The notes under the pieces were generated by a model. It saw only the letters and a program-made list of their open reading frames with translations. It was not told the origin of the DNA and made no database searches. The translations under genes and the position numbers were made by a program. Shown piece after piece: positions 32,560-41,336 of a DNA stretch of 64,000 nt (position 1 is the first letter of the stretch; the number at the start of each line of letters is the position of its first letter). The DNA is taken from contig NZ_QGHD01000003.1 in NCBI RefSeq assembly GCF_003148885.1, positions 1 through 64,000 of the forward strand. Reading direction: 5' to 3'. This stretch comes from Hallerella porci (lineage in GTDB: Bacteria > Fibrobacterota > Fibrobacteria > Fibrobacterales > Fibrobacteraceae).

Positions 32560-33276
32560 ATGAGTCGTAGATTTCTTTTGATTCTGGCTTTTGCTTTTGC
32601 AAGTGTTTTTGCGCAAGCGCCGCAGCATTATGATTTTAAACACGCCAAAATGCAGATGAATCGCATTTATTACGGCGATTTACAAGTGACCGTTTATTGT
32701 GGCTGCAAATACAAAAGCAATAAAAAGCCGAACGGAATCGATTTTGAAGGCTGCGGTTTTCAGCCGCGGAAAAATGCAAATCGCGCTTCGCGCATTGAAT
32801 GGGAACATGTCGTAACCGCACACAATATCGGCTTATCGCGACAGTGCTGGCACAAAGAGGGGAAGCGCAGCGCCCGCAAAAATTGCGAAGAAACCGATCC
32901 CGAATACGCGTTAATGGAAGGCGATTTGCACAATTTGCTCCCGAGTATTGGCGAAGTCAACGGCGACCGCAGCAATTTTATGTATTCGCAATGGACGAAT
33001 TCGCCGGAACCGATGTATGGCACCTGCCAATCTATCGTCGATTTTAAGAATCGCAAATTTCAGCCGCGTCCCGAAGTGCGCGGAATGCTCGCCCGCATTT
33101 CATTTTATATGGAAAAAGCCTACGGCATCACCCTTTCCAAAGAACGCCGCCGTCTTTTAGAAATCTGGGACAAAGAACATCCCGTTTCGGCATGGGAATG
33201 CGAACGCGACCGCCGCATTTTCAAAGTACAAGGCGATCACAATCCGTTTGTCGAAGCAAAATGCAAGAATAATTAG
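32560..33276 (+). CDS. Secreted endonuclease I family nuclease
   Basis: A 238-residue exported nuclease of the EndA/deoxyribonuclease I family (beta-beta-alpha metal fold). The signal peptide ends ASVFAQA (cleavage near residue 19). The catalytic strand is RIEWEHVVTAHNIG, with the general-base His near residue 84. LMEGDLHNLLPSIGEVNGDRSNF is the family's second block, carrying the Mg-binding Asn. Paired cysteines suggest disulfides. Such enzymes degrade external DNA. The gene lies directly downstream of the capsule kinase but has its own candidate leaderless promoter. Confidence 0.9.
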   Translation: MSRRFLLILAFAFASVFAQAPQHYDFKHAKMQMNRIYYGDLQVTVYCGCKYKSNKKPNGIDFEGCGFQPRKNANRASRIEWEHVVTAHNIGLSRQCWHKEGKRSARKNCEETDPEYALMEGDLHNLLPSIGEVNGDRSNFMYSQWTNSPEPMYGTCQSIVDFKNRKFQPRPEVRGMLARISFYMEKAYGITLSKERRRLLEIWDKEHPVSAWECERDRRIFKVQGDHNPFVEAKCKNN

Positions 33277-33321
33277 GAATGGTTAGTAATCAGTGGTTAG
33301 TGGGCAGTTGTTAGAAACTGC

Positions 33322-33537
33322 GTGTCATTCTGAGCGAAGCCATAGGCGCTGCGGTGTCATCCTGAGTGGAGCCGTAGGCGAAGCGATATATGAAACTTGG
33401 AACTTTAGTTCCTTAGTTGAATTAAGCTCTTTGGGGTTGGATCTAGCATTTTCTATTGAGTCCAAAAAAGGACTTCTTCTAATTCACAAACCAAGTGCTA
33501 GATTCTTCGCTCCATTACATTACGCTCAGAATGACAC
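33322..33537. repeat. MITE-like element with 15-bp perfect terminal inverted repeats
   Basis: GTGTCATTCTGAGCG at the left end and its exact reverse complement CGCTCAGAATGACAC at the right bound a 216-base segment. The left end is followed 32 bases later by a second copy of the first 32 bases with a few changes (33354-33385). The inside has no supported coding sequence. GTCATTCTGAGCGAAG-type sequences are common interspersed repeats in bacterial genomes, so it is probably a non-autonomous mobile or REP-like element. Confidence 0.6.
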
Positions 33538-33556
33538 TACTAGATTTCCAGTGCTA

Positions 33557-33722
33557 ACATTTCCCCCAGGCGATGAACCCGCTGGGATTTCAGTGATAAC
33601 ATTTCCCGGGGGAAATAATTCCGCAAGAAATTAGAGAAGACATTTCTCGGGGGAAATAATTCCGCAAGAAATTAGAGAAGAAATTTCCCGGGGGAAATAT
33701 GTCCGCCGAATTTCTGGAAAAG
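33557..33722. repeat. Tandem repeat of about 41 bp, four units
   Basis: Units start at 33557, 33599, 33640 and 33681. The second and third are 41 bases and identical except for one base; the outer two are diverged. Each opens with ACATTTCCC or a close variant, and units two to four contain the near-palindrome ATTTCCCGGGGGAAAT. Not CRISPR: there are no variable spacers. The whole gap 33277-33849 holds only these repeats plus an AAAAAAATCC/GGAATTTTTTT hairpin near 33747-33774. Confidence 0.7.
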
Positions 33723-33849
33723 ACATTTTCTGGTTAAGATAAAGCCTAAAAAAATCCGGGGAGGAATTTTTTTTGTCGTTTTCACTAAGAAATGTTACGC
33801 TGAACGCGCTTCGGACTTGATGAAACTTTTTCTATCTTGAAAATTGCTT

Positions 33850-34740
33850 ATGAAGGTGACTTTTGCAATTCTCGCTCTTTTTTCTGTGAATCTTTTCGCA
33901 GGCGTCTATTCAAGCGGTATTATTTCGATGAGCGAAACGGCTCGGACGATTTTTCAAACGGATGAAAATGCAAAAGAAGAAAATTTTGCGGTTCCTTTTC
34001 TGAAAAACGAAGACCCCGAAGATAGCGAGCCTGATGAATTTTTGGACGAAGCTTCTGCAATTGATGAAATGGAAGTGGATTCTCTCGCTCTCGCTGAAAA
34101 ATCACAAGATACCATTCGCGTGGATATGTTGCGCGCGGCAATTCCTTTGGAAAGTCGTCGCATAACGTCGCCGTATGGATTTCGCGGATACCGCATTCAT
34201 AAAGGACTTGACATCGGATTAACGCGTGGCGATTCCATTCGGGCAGCGTTTGATGGGAAAGTGGTGCGCGTCCGCTATGAACGCCGCGGCTACGGGCGTT
34301 ACATTGTTTTGGAACATCAAAATGCGGGAATTACGCGGACCATTTATGCGCATCTTTCGAAGCAACTTGTAAAAGTCGGCGAAGAAGTGCAAGCGGGAAA
34401 AGTCATCGGGCTCGGCGGAAATACAGGCCGCAGTACGGGACCGCATTTGCATTTTGAAATGCGCGTCGGCGATATGCCGCTCGATCCTCTCGGATTTTAC
34501 GATTTTGAAAATCATCAAATTCGCGCCGAAAAAATTTTGATTCCGATGAAACGCGTCGAAGCGGAATATGCAGAACTTCAAAAAGAAGCGAGCAAACATC
34601 GTTTTTATCGGGTGCGTCCCGGCGATACTCTCGGAAAAATCGCCCGCAAATATCACACGACGGTGAGCCGTCTTCTCAAACTCAACGGGATGAAACGCAG
34701 CTCGGTTTTGCGTGTCGGCAGAATGATTCGCTGCTCGTAA
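33850..34740 (+). CDS. M23 family metallopeptidase with C-terminal LysM
   Basis: A 296-residue envelope protein. The signal peptide (MKVTFAILALFSVNLFA) is followed by an acidic linker to about residue 90. The LytM/M23 domain has zinc ligands in HKGLDIG (H117, D121) and HLHFEMR (H199, H201), so it should be an active peptidoglycan endopeptidase. The LysM domain (about 252-296, YRVRPGDTLGKIARKYH) binds peptidoglycan. ATG 33850 is chosen because an upstream TTG adds only two residues. TATCTTG at 33833 is a candidate -10. The dus gene starts six bases after its stop. Confidence 0.88.
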   Translation: MKVTFAILALFSVNLFAGVYSSGIISMSETARTIFQTDENAKEENFAVPFLKNEDPEDSEPDEFLDEASAIDEMEVDSLALAEKSQDTIRVDMLRAAIPLESRRITSPYGFRGYRIHKGLDIGLTRGDSIRAAFDGKVVRVRYERRGYGRYIVLEHQNAGITRTIYAHLSKQLVKVGEEVQAGKVIGLGGNTGRSTGPHLHFEMRVGDMPLDPLGFYDFENHQIRAEKILIPMKRVEAEYAELQKEASKHRFYRVRPGDTLGKIARKYHTTVSRLLKLNGMKRSSVLRVGRMIRCS

Positions 34741-34746
34741 TCGTTT

Positions 34747-35673
34747 ATGCTTTCTCTTTTTTGTGCTCCGCTGCAAGGCTTTACAGATGCAGCTTTCCGC
34801 ATTGCTCATGCGAAATTTTCGGGAGGAATTTCGGCGTATTACACGCCGTTTCTGCGTTTAGAAAAAGGGAAAATTCGCCCGAAAGATTTGCGGGATTTAG
34901 AATGGGATTTGCAGACGAAAAAAGATTTTCCGTATCATTTGATTCCGCAGATAATCGCGAAAGATGCGTTTGAATTTCGTTCTCTTGTCGAACAAATTTT
35001 ACCGCTCGGTTTTTCGGAAATCGATTTGAATGCGGGTTGTCCTTTTCCAATGCAGACGAAATCGGGGCGCGGCGCAGGGCTTCTTTTACATCCGGAAAAT
35101 TTTTTTGAAATTCTCGATGCGATGGAAGAATTTCCGCAAGTGCAATTCAGTATAAAAATGCGCTTGGGCGAAAATTCGGAAAGTGAAATTTTTGAAATTC
35201 TTCCTCGGCTGAATGTGTCAAATCTTTCGCAAATTACATTGCATCCTCGTTTAGGAATCGATGAATATCATGGCGAAATTCGGTTAGACGCTTTTCAACG
35301 ATTTTACGAAAATTGTTCACGCCCGATGGTTTTGAATGGCGATATTTTTACCGCCGAAAAAATCCGAGAATGCGCCGAAAAATTCCCCAAACTCAAAGGT
35401 GTGATGCTCGGTCGCGGGCTTTTACGAAATCCGAATTTAGCGCGGGAATATGCTGAAAATTTCACTGGGAAAACAGCGGAAACTCTTTTCAAAATGCACG
35501 CAGAAATTTTTGCGCAATATAAAATGCGTTATCAAGGCGATGCACAAATTTTGGAAAAAATTCGCCCGTTTTGGGCTTACGCAGATCTTCCGAAAAAAAT
35601 GGCAAAAAAAATCGCCAAAGCAAAAACTTTGGCGGAATACGAAAACTGCTTAATCGCAATCGGAGAACTGTAA
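34747..35673 (+). CDS. dus: tRNA-dihydrouridine synthase
   Basis: A 308-residue FMN-dependent enzyme that reduces uridines in the tRNA D loop using NADPH. Visible marks are APLQGFTDAAFR (flavin strand), LNAGCPFPMQTKSGRGAGLL with the catalytic Cys, IKMRLGE, LHPRLG (the usual HgR step altered to HPRLG), LNGDIFTAE and VMLGRGLLRNP for phosphate binding. It is slightly short for the family, with a reduced C-terminal helical domain, so the subclass (DusA/B/C) is not assigned. It follows the M23 gene and ends at a convergent terminator shared with purB. Confidence 0.88.
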   Translation: MLSLFCAPLQGFTDAAFRIAHAKFSGGISAYYTPFLRLEKGKIRPKDLRDLEWDLQTKKDFPYHLIPQIIAKDAFEFRSLVEQILPLGFSEIDLNAGCPFPMQTKSGRGAGLLLHPENFFEILDAMEEFPQVQFSIKMRLGENSESEIFEILPRLNVSNLSQITLHPRLGIDEYHGEIRLDAFQRFYENCSRPMVLNGDIFTAEKIRECAEKFPKLKGVMLGRGLLRNPNLAREYAENFTGKTAETLFKMHAEIFAQYKMRYQGDAQILEKIRPFWAYADLPKKMAKKIAKAKTLAEYENCLIAIGEL

Positions 35674-35696
35674 AACGCGCCGCTTCGCGGCGCGTT
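35674..35696. terminator. Convergent terminator between dus and purB
   Basis: AACGCGCCGC-TTC-GCGGCGCGTT is a perfect 10-bp GC-rich stem with a 3-base loop. T-runs are short, but on the minus strand TTTTA follows the stem. It sits exactly between the two stop codons. Confidence 0.7.
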
Positions 35697-35701
35697 CGCG
35701 G

Positions 35702-37144
35702 TTACACTTTGAGTTCGCCTGCGTCCAAATTATCCCAATTCGGAATTGCCTTTAACGCAGGACGGACTTCTTCGTTTACGAATTTATTCACTTGACCCGG
35801 AGCGCGCCCGATGAATTTCTTCAAGTCGAGAATTTCTTTGAGCTTTGCTTCGGTAATGCCGAGCTTTTGGAATTTTTCGTTTTTCAAAACGCGTTCGAGT
35901 AAGTCGTTATCTTTACCTTGTTCTTTCACGACTTTGCCCGCTTCCATCGACATCACGCGAATTTCTTCGTGGAGTTCTTGACGGTCGCCGCCGTTTTTCA
36001 CGCCTTCCATGATGATGTTTTCGGTCGCCATAAACGGAAGTTCTGCCATGATGCGTTTTTCAATCACCTTCGGATAAACGACGAGTCCGGTCGTTACGTT
36101 TTCGGCGATGATGAGCATCGCGTCCATCGCGAGGAAAGCTTCGGGAATGGCGAGACGCTTGTTTGCACTGTCGTCGAGTGTGCGTTCAAACCATTGCGTT
36201 GCTTGGGTGAAAGCTGTGCTGTTTACTTGCGCCATCACAAAGCGTGCGAGGGAACAAATGCGTTCGCTGCGCATCGGATTACGCTTATAAGCCATCGCAC
36301 TCGAACCGATTTGCGTTTTTTCAAATGGTTCTTCGACTTCTTTGTTGCCTTGCATTAAGCGCATATCGGTTGCGAATTTGTGAAGGCTTTGTGCAATCGA
36401 CGAAAGAACTTGATTGACGCGGTTGTCCCATTTGCGGGTATAAGTTTGGCCGGTGATGGTGAGAACGCGTTTGAATCCTGCTTTTGCGGTAACGCGGCGA
36501 TCGAGTTCCATGATTTTTTCTTCGTCGCCGTTAAAGAGGTCCATAAAACTTGCCTGCGTTCCGGTCGTTCCTTTGACCCCGCGGAACGGAAGCACTTCGA
36601 TGAGGAAATTGAGTTCTTCCAAATCGATGAGCAAATCTTGCAGCCAAAGGCAAGCGCGCTTTCCGACTGTTGTTAACTGCGCCGCTTGGAAGTGCGTTGC
36701 ACCGAGCTGCGGCATATCTTTATATTCCATCGCAAAATTTGCGAGCTTGTCCATCACGCGGCAAAGGCGTTTCCGCACAAGAATCATCGCTTGCTGCATT
36801 TGAATGAGGTCGGTATTGTCGCCGACAAATGCAGAGGTTGCTCCCAAGTGAATAATGCCTTTTGCTTTCGGGCATTGCACGCCGTAAGCGTAAACGTGAC
36901 TCATCACATCGTGACGGCGGCGCTTTTCTTCGGCTTCGGCAACATCAAAATTGATGTCGGTCGCATGCGCTTTCAATTCATCGACTTGTTCTTGCGTAAT
37001 CGGAAGGCCTAATTCCATTTCGGATTCGGCAAGGAAAATCCACAGCTTTCGCCAAGTCTGAAACTTGTACTGCGGGCTGAAGATGTAACTCATTTCTTTG
37101 CTGGAATAACGCTTGATAAGCGGGCTTTCATATTGATCACGCAT
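35702..37144 (-). CDS. purB: Adenylosuccinate lyase
   Basis: A 480-residue lyase of the fumarase/aspartase superfamily that cleaves SAICAR and adenylosuccinate in purine synthesis. Marks: [11 protein letters not shown] and the [15 protein letters not shown] block, [10 protein letters not shown] with the catalytic His, and the signature [15 protein letters not shown] on the flexible catalytic loop. The length and helical C terminus match the long-type PurB. I start at MRDQYESP because AAGGAA then lies six bases upstream; the ATG two codons earlier would touch the ribosome site. TAAATTTTC lies further upstream as a candidate -10. Confidence 0.95.
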   Translation of the reverse strand: MRDQYESPLIKRYSSKEMSYIFSPQYKFQTWRKLWIFLAESEMELGLPITQEQVDELKAHATDINFDVAEAEEKRRRHDVMSHVYAYGVQCPKAKGIIHLGATSAFVGDNTDLIQMQQAMILVRKRLCRVMDKLANFAMEYKDMPQLGATHFQAAQLTTVGKRACLWLQDLLIDLEELNFLIEVLPFRGVKGTTGTQASFMDLFNGDEEKIMELDRRVTAKAGFKRVLTITGQTYTRKWDNRVNQVLSSIAQSLHKFATDMRLMQGNKEVEEPFEKTQIGSSAMAYKRNPMRSERICSLARFVMAQVNSTAFTQATQWFERTLDDSANKRLAIPEAFLAMDAMLIIAENVTTGLVVYPKVIEKRIMAELPFMATENIIMEGVKNGGDRQELHEEIRVMSMEAGKVVKEQGKDNDLLERVLKNEKFQKLGITEAKLKEILDLKKFIGRAPGQVNKFVNEEVRPALKAIPNWDNLDAGELKV

Positions 37145-37322
37145 AATCATTTCCTTGTGAAAAGTTTTCCGAAAATTTAGAAAAAGAAAATTGCAAATCG
37201 GCTTTTTTTGAATTTGAAAAAACGGAAAAATGGCGATGTGATTTACCTCAACTTGGAATAGAATTCTCGACGAAAATTGGTTTTGAATCCATTTATCGAT
37301 TTATACTTCTTTTAGGAAAATT

Positions 37323-38159
37323 ATGGAAAAGTTGATTTTATTCGCTGCGGATTTTGAAGTCGATCAAACTCTCGAATCGATTTTAACGGAAAATTTTGAG
37401 TATTGTCCATGCTGCATTCATGCGAATTTGGATATTTCAAAAATTCTCGCCGAGAAAAATCCGAATGTGATTTTTGTAACGTCTTCGGCTGCACTCGAAA
37501 ATGAATTTCAGCTTTTAAAAAGTTTGCAAAAAGAAAAATCGGCATCGTCGAGTTTGGTAATGCTTGTAACGCCTGCGACGCCGATTTCAGAAGAATTGGA
37601 AACATTAAAATTTGGTGTGCAAGATTTTATCGTTGCGCCGTATTGCCGCGAATTGATTTTAAATCGAGTGAAGCAATATCGGATGCGCGATTCTTTGCAT
37701 TTACATACCGATGAACTCACGGGACTTTATCATCAAAATTATTTACGCGAAGTTTTGAAAAATTTAAGCCCATACGATTTTCCGCTCGGCATTATTTTTG
37801 CGGATTGCAATTCTTTAAAACAAATGAACGAATCGTTCGGACGTGATTTTGGCGATGAATATATTCGTTTAGTCGGCGTTCTTTTTAAAATGATTTTACC
37901 GAGCAATTCAAAAATTTTCCGCGTAGATGGCGATGAATTTTTAGCGCTCATTCCGAATGCCGATGAAATTTCTTTGCAGCAATTTATACGTCAATTAAAT
38001 GCAAAATCGAAATTGTTACAAATTCGCGGAAAGCGGGTGAGTCTCGCTTTTGGCTTTGCAAGTATTCCGAAAAAAGAGGAAAATTTTCGGCCGTATTTTG
38101 AACAAGCCGAAATGCAAATGTACACCGATAAAAAAGAGAAGAAAATTCTCGATTCTTAA
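37323..38159 (+). CDS. GGDEF-domain protein with DGDEF site and N-terminal receiver-like domain
   Basis: A 278-residue cytoplasmic protein. Residues 1-115 have the alternating strand/helix pattern of a response-regulator receiver (KLILFAADFEVDQTLESIL, IFVTSSAAL, FIVAPYCRELIL) but lack a clear acidic pocket. Residues 125-275 form a GGDEF domain: DELTGLYHQNYL, FADCNSLKQMNESFGRDFGDEYI, then DGDEF (about 202-206) in place of GGDEF. DGDEF variants may or may not make cyclic-di-GMP; there is no upstream RxxD inhibitory site. ATG has AGGA upstream. It diverges from purB. Confidence 0.8.
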   Translation: MEKLILFAADFEVDQTLESILTENFEYCPCCIHANLDISKILAEKNPNVIFVTSSAALENEFQLLKSLQKEKSASSSLVMLVTPATPISEELETLKFGVQDFIVAPYCRELILNRVKQYRMRDSLHLHTDELTGLYHQNYLREVLKNLSPYDFPLGIIFADCNSLKQMNESFGRDFGDEYIRLVGVLFKMILPSNSKIFRVDGDEFLALIPNADEISLQQFIRQLNAKSKLLQIRGKRVSLAFGFASIPKKEENFRPYFEQAEMQMYTDKKEKKILDS

Positions 38160-38166
38160 TTGAAAA

Positions 38167-39192
38167 TTATTTTTCGCCGATTAACAAATAGGTGCACTTT
38201 TCAAAGTCATTTGTGGTCGCTTTCGGAGTCACTTCATAAAATTCTAAAAAATTCCGAATTTTTGTCGCTTTAATTCCGACATTGACATTTTGGGAATTGA
38301 TGAGCATTAAAGTGGCAAGTCCTAAAATTTTCCCGTTATAAACAATGGGACCGCCCGAATTTCCGGGCTGAATCGCAGCATCCATTTGAAAAGTGGATTT
38401 ATCGCCAAGAAGTCCATTTTTCCCCGAAACAATTCCTTTGGTGACTTTTAATTCCATGCCTTGTAATTCGATTTGCGGATAACCGTAAACAAGAATTTCA
38501 CTTCCCAGTTTGGGTTGTTCATTGGAAATAGGACAAGAATTTAATGTGACTCCGTTTACTTTTAAAATCGCTAAGTCGAGCACATCGTTAGAAAGTTCTG
38601 CAATTTTTGAAAATCCATCTGTGGGAATATACTTGCCATTTAAATAAATAGCCACTGAGGAAAGATCCTTAATCACATGCGAATTGGTGATTAAAATATC
38701 GGGAGCAATCGCTACTGCGGAACCTTGGGCAGTTGATTTTTCATCTTTTGCGGGTTTAGTTGAGTTTAGAATTTTAACTCCACCTAGATTTATTTTCCAT
38801 TCTTCAAATTTTGCAAAATTGATATAGCGCGGTGCACAAATTAAAAAATAGCGGGCATTGTCTGCATCGTGCAAAGTAAAGATAATCACGTTTTCATCAT
38901 CTCTATTTTTATCTTCATCAAAAGCATCTACAATCATTGAATATTCCAAATCTTTGATTTTAATCAATAGGGATGAGTCTTCGATGGAAATATTTATACT
39001 TCCCGTTCCCGCAGAATCAATATCGGTAAAAGATTTGGTATAATCCTCTTTTTCATCGTCATACAATCCCATGCCGGCAATTGCATAGCGAAAGGAAAAA
39101 GAAAAATCTCCCCATAAATTTCCCGAAGAGAACAATAAAATGCCTAAAATCCAAAAAAGAATCTTGAAAAAATTTTGGTTTTCTCTTTGCAT
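38167..39192 (-). CDS. Trypsin-like serine protease (S1 family, HtrA-like core without PDZ)
   Basis: A 341-residue exported or membrane-anchored protease. A hydrophobic segment at residues 10-28 precedes a 110-residue beta-rich region unique to this protein. The protease core has an intact triad: TNSHVI (His near 170), DVLDLAIL (Asp near 204) and PGNSGGPI (Ser near 277). VSGKNGLLG and GYPQIELQG are in the usual places. No PDZ domain follows, so it resembles single-domain S1C proteases. GGAG lies eight bases before the ATG and TATTTTAG about 23 bases before it. It ends eight bases from the convergent GGDEF gene. Confidence 0.85.
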   Translation of the reverse strand: MQRENQNFFKILFWILGILLFSSGNLWGDFSFSFRYAIAGMGLYDDEKEDYTKSFTDIDSAGTGSINISIEDSSLLIKIKDLEYSMIVDAFDEDKNRDDENVIIFTLHDADNARYFLICAPRYINFAKFEEWKINLGGVKILNSTKPAKDEKSTAQGSAVAIAPDILITNSHVIKDLSSVAIYLNGKYIPTDGFSKIAELSNDVLDLAILKVNGVTLNSCPISNEQPKLGSEILVYGYPQIELQGMELKVTKGIVSGKNGLLGDKSTFQMDAAIQPGNSGGPIVYNGKILGLATLMLINSQNVNVGIKATKIRNFLEFYEVTPKATTNDFEKCTYLLIGEK

Positions 39193-39217
39193 ATTTGCTC
39201 CGATTCTAAAATAGAAT

Positions 39218-40108
39218 TTATTCTGTTTTGCTAGAATCTGGCGGAGCGTTTAACGCTTTTAAACTATCGACTTTTAAACTGTCGCGGCGCGGGAACATAT
39301 TTTGATAAATGACCGTGCGACGACTCGCCATGAAGCGGCTGTAACGCCCATTCGGATTGTGTTTTCCGGGACTTGCAAGAACCGCAGCCATATTGATGGA
39401 TTGATCTAAATTCAATTTGAAAGCGCTTTTCTTAAAATATTCTTGACTGGCAGCTTCGCAACCAAAAATCGTCGGTCCCCATTGCGCATAATTCAAATAC
39501 AATTCTAAGATGCGGTTTTTGCCGAGAATTTTTTCCATGAGAAGAGCGTAGGCGAGTTCTTTGAATTTGCGTTCCCACGAACGTTCTCCCGAAAGGAATA
39601 AATTTTTCGCCAGTTGCTGCGTAATCGTGCTTCCGCCGAATTTCGTTTTTCCGTAGTAACGGTTTGCATCTAAAGCTTCGGCGATTGCGCGCACATCAAA
39701 TCCGGGATGATAATAAAATCCCGCGTCTTCGCTTGCGATTACCGCTTTTTGCAAATACGGGCTAATGCTATCGAGCGGCACAAAGCGATGCTTGATTTGC
39801 ACTTTCGGATTGGAATCGACGAGCGCTTCCATATAATTGCTCATCTCGGGATTTTCATATTCCAAAACTTTGACGTTATCGTAAATGGCGTAGCAGTAAA
39901 CGAAAGCTTTATAAAGCAAAAGAGAAACGACGAGAGTAAATGCAATCGCGTAAAGGGTTAACGTCAAAAGCGCCAGACGGAAAATGCGATTTAATATGCG
40001 ATAAATCCATTTGAAAATGCAAAAAATAATCCCGAGAATTTTGCGGAATTTTTCGGGGAGCGCATTCCAACGCTGTTCTAAAGATTCTTTGATTTGTTTG
40101 TAATTCAC
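39218..40108 (-). CDS. mtgA: Monofunctional peptidoglycan glycosyltransferase
   Basis: A 296-residue GT51 enzyme that polymerises lipid II into glycan strands at the inner membrane. One membrane helix (about 45-70) precedes the glycosyltransferase domain: EDAGFYYHPGFD with the catalytic Glu, KFGGSTITQQLAKNLFL, RKFKELAYALLMEKI with the second Glu, and LELYLNYAQWG. No transpeptidase domain follows, so it is of the MtgA type. The start is GTG; TATCAT lies 14 bases before it. It shares its strand with the protease downstream and primase upstream. Confidence 0.9.
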   Translation of the reverse strand: MNYKQIKESLEQRWNALPEKFRKILGIIFCIFKWIYRILNRIFRLALLTLTLYAIAFTLVVSLLLYKAFVYCYAIYDNVKVLEYENPEMSNYMEALVDSNPKVQIKHRFVPLDSISPYLQKAVIASEDAGFYYHPGFDVRAIAEALDANRYYGKTKFGGSTITQQLAKNLFLSGERSWERKFKELAYALLMEKILGKNRILELYLNYAQWGPTIFGCEAASQEYFKKSAFKLNLDQSINMAAVLASPGKHNPNGRYSRFMASRRTVIYQNMFPRRDSLKVDSLKALNAPPDSSKTE

Positions 40109-40145
40109 AAGCGGAAATGATAGAAAGTTTTAATGGAGTTGTCTT

Positions 40146-41234
40146 TTAACGTTTGCCGCCGAACCAAGAATTCATATCTTGTCCTTCGGAAAGTTGAAAT
40201 CTTTCAACGCTAATTCCAGCGCCGAGAGGAGCCGCATCGATTCCTGCATTTTTAAAAACTTCGAGAAGAGATTCTGTGCCCGCGCGCCCCGCGTCATCTT
40301 GATCCAAGCAAAGAATGACGCGTTTATTTTTAAAAAGATTTGCCCATTCCGTTTTGAAGGATTTGACGCCCGGAATTCCCACCGCTGGAAATCCGCGGTC
40401 GATCATGGTGAGCGTATCGACGCAGCCTTCGCACAAATAAACCCAACCGATATTTCCGTCTAAAATTTTCAGATTAAAAGGAAACGGAATTGTGCCGCGC
40501 AAATTCAATTCTTTCGGTTGCGTTTCGTTGTCAATTGCACGCGCTTGAAAATAAAGCGGAATGATTTTTTTATCTAAATACGGAAAAAGTAAACGGTGTT
40601 TGTAATAGCGCAAATTGCCGTTCTCGTTGAAAAGTCCCGCTTTTTGCAAAGCTTCAATTCCAAAATTTTGCAGCAATTCTCGGTTGACTTTATCGTAATC
40701 GGTAATGTAACGCAGCCGCATCGATTCCCAAGTTTTCTTAAAAATGCGGCGTTTGACAAGCCAAGACGCAGCGGGCGAGCCTTCAATCGGCGAAAGTTTT
40801 TCAAAAAAATTCAGAATAATTTTTGCGCGTAAAATCGGATCGATTTCGGGCTTGGGTTCTACTTTTACCACTTTAATTGGCGGAGCTGCCGCGGCAAAAT
40901 TCGGCACGAGATGTGTTTCCGAAGTCCCGGGCGCAGGAATTGTCTCGGGAAAAAATTCCGCTTGCAACCAATCGACTGCTCCGCGGAAATCTAAATTCCG
41001 AGAAATTTCTACCAGGCGAATCGCATCGCCGCGGACATCTTGACAAACCCAACAATTAAAAAGACCTTTGGATTCCGAAAGAGAAACGCTCGGTGTGCGG
41101 TCGCCGTGTGCGTGGCGCATCGCATAAGGGCAGCGAAATTTTCCGCGGACGACATGATGCCCCAAGCGTTCTGCTACTTGAGTAATCGAGAGCGAAGCCT
41201 TTAACGCTTCAATATCGTCGCGGGAATAATTCAT
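40146..41234 (-). CDS. Compact DnaG-like primase (CHC2 zinc finger + Toprim)
   Basis: A 362-residue protein. The N-terminal CHC2 zinc finger spans about 34-65 (FRCPYAMRHAHGDRTPS, FNCWVCQD). An unassigned linker with Pro/Ala-rich sequence runs to about 130. An N-terminal RNA-polymerase-like part with HRLLFPYLDKKIIPLYFQAR precedes a Toprim domain with acidic motifs CEGCVDTL and CLDQDDAGRAG. It is much shorter than chromosomal DnaG (about 600) and lacks the C-terminal helicase-binding domain, resembling mobile-element primases. Nothing else mobile is nearby. TAGTTTTC begins 14 bases before the ATG; no ribosome site. Confidence 0.8.
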   Translation of the reverse strand: MNYSRDDIEALKASLSITQVAERLGHHVVRGKFRCPYAMRHAHGDRTPSVSLSESKGLFNCWVCQDVRGDAIRLVEISRNLDFRGAVDWLQAEFFPETIPAPGTSETHLVPNFAAAAPPIKVVKVEPKPEIDPILRAKIILNFFEKLSPIEGSPAASWLVKRRIFKKTWESMRLRYITDYDKVNRELLQNFGIEALQKAGLFNENGNLRYYKHRLLFPYLDKKIIPLYFQARAIDNETQPKELNLRGTIPFPFNLKILDGNIGWVYLCEGCVDTLTMIDRGFPAVGIPGVKSFKTEWANLFKNKRVILCLDQDDAGRAGTESLLEVFKNAGIDAAPLGAGISVERFQLSEGQDMNSWFGGKR

Positions 41235-41324
41235 CGTTAGGAAAACTAATTTAAAAACAAGAAATGTGTTCTATTTTTTGGGCGAATCGCTGCGGCGCTT
41301 GTCGTCAAAGATTTCGTAAATTTC

Positions 41325-41332
41325 TAAATTTG
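41325..41332 (+). promoter_or_regulatory. TAnnTTTG box 12 bases before ftsK
   Basis: TAAATTTG ends four bases before ATG 41337 in the gap between divergent primase and ftsK. No ribosome site is present, so a leaderless transcript is predicted. Confidence 0.5.
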
Positions 41333-41336
41333 AGTC

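Noticed and set aside
33293-33634. A 113-codon reading frame
   Set aside because: It runs through the inverted-repeat element and the tandem repeats, has no ribosome site or domain, and its composition reflects the repeats.
33557-33722. CRISPR array
   Set aside because: Repeats are directly adjacent with no unique spacers, only about four units, and no cas genes are present.
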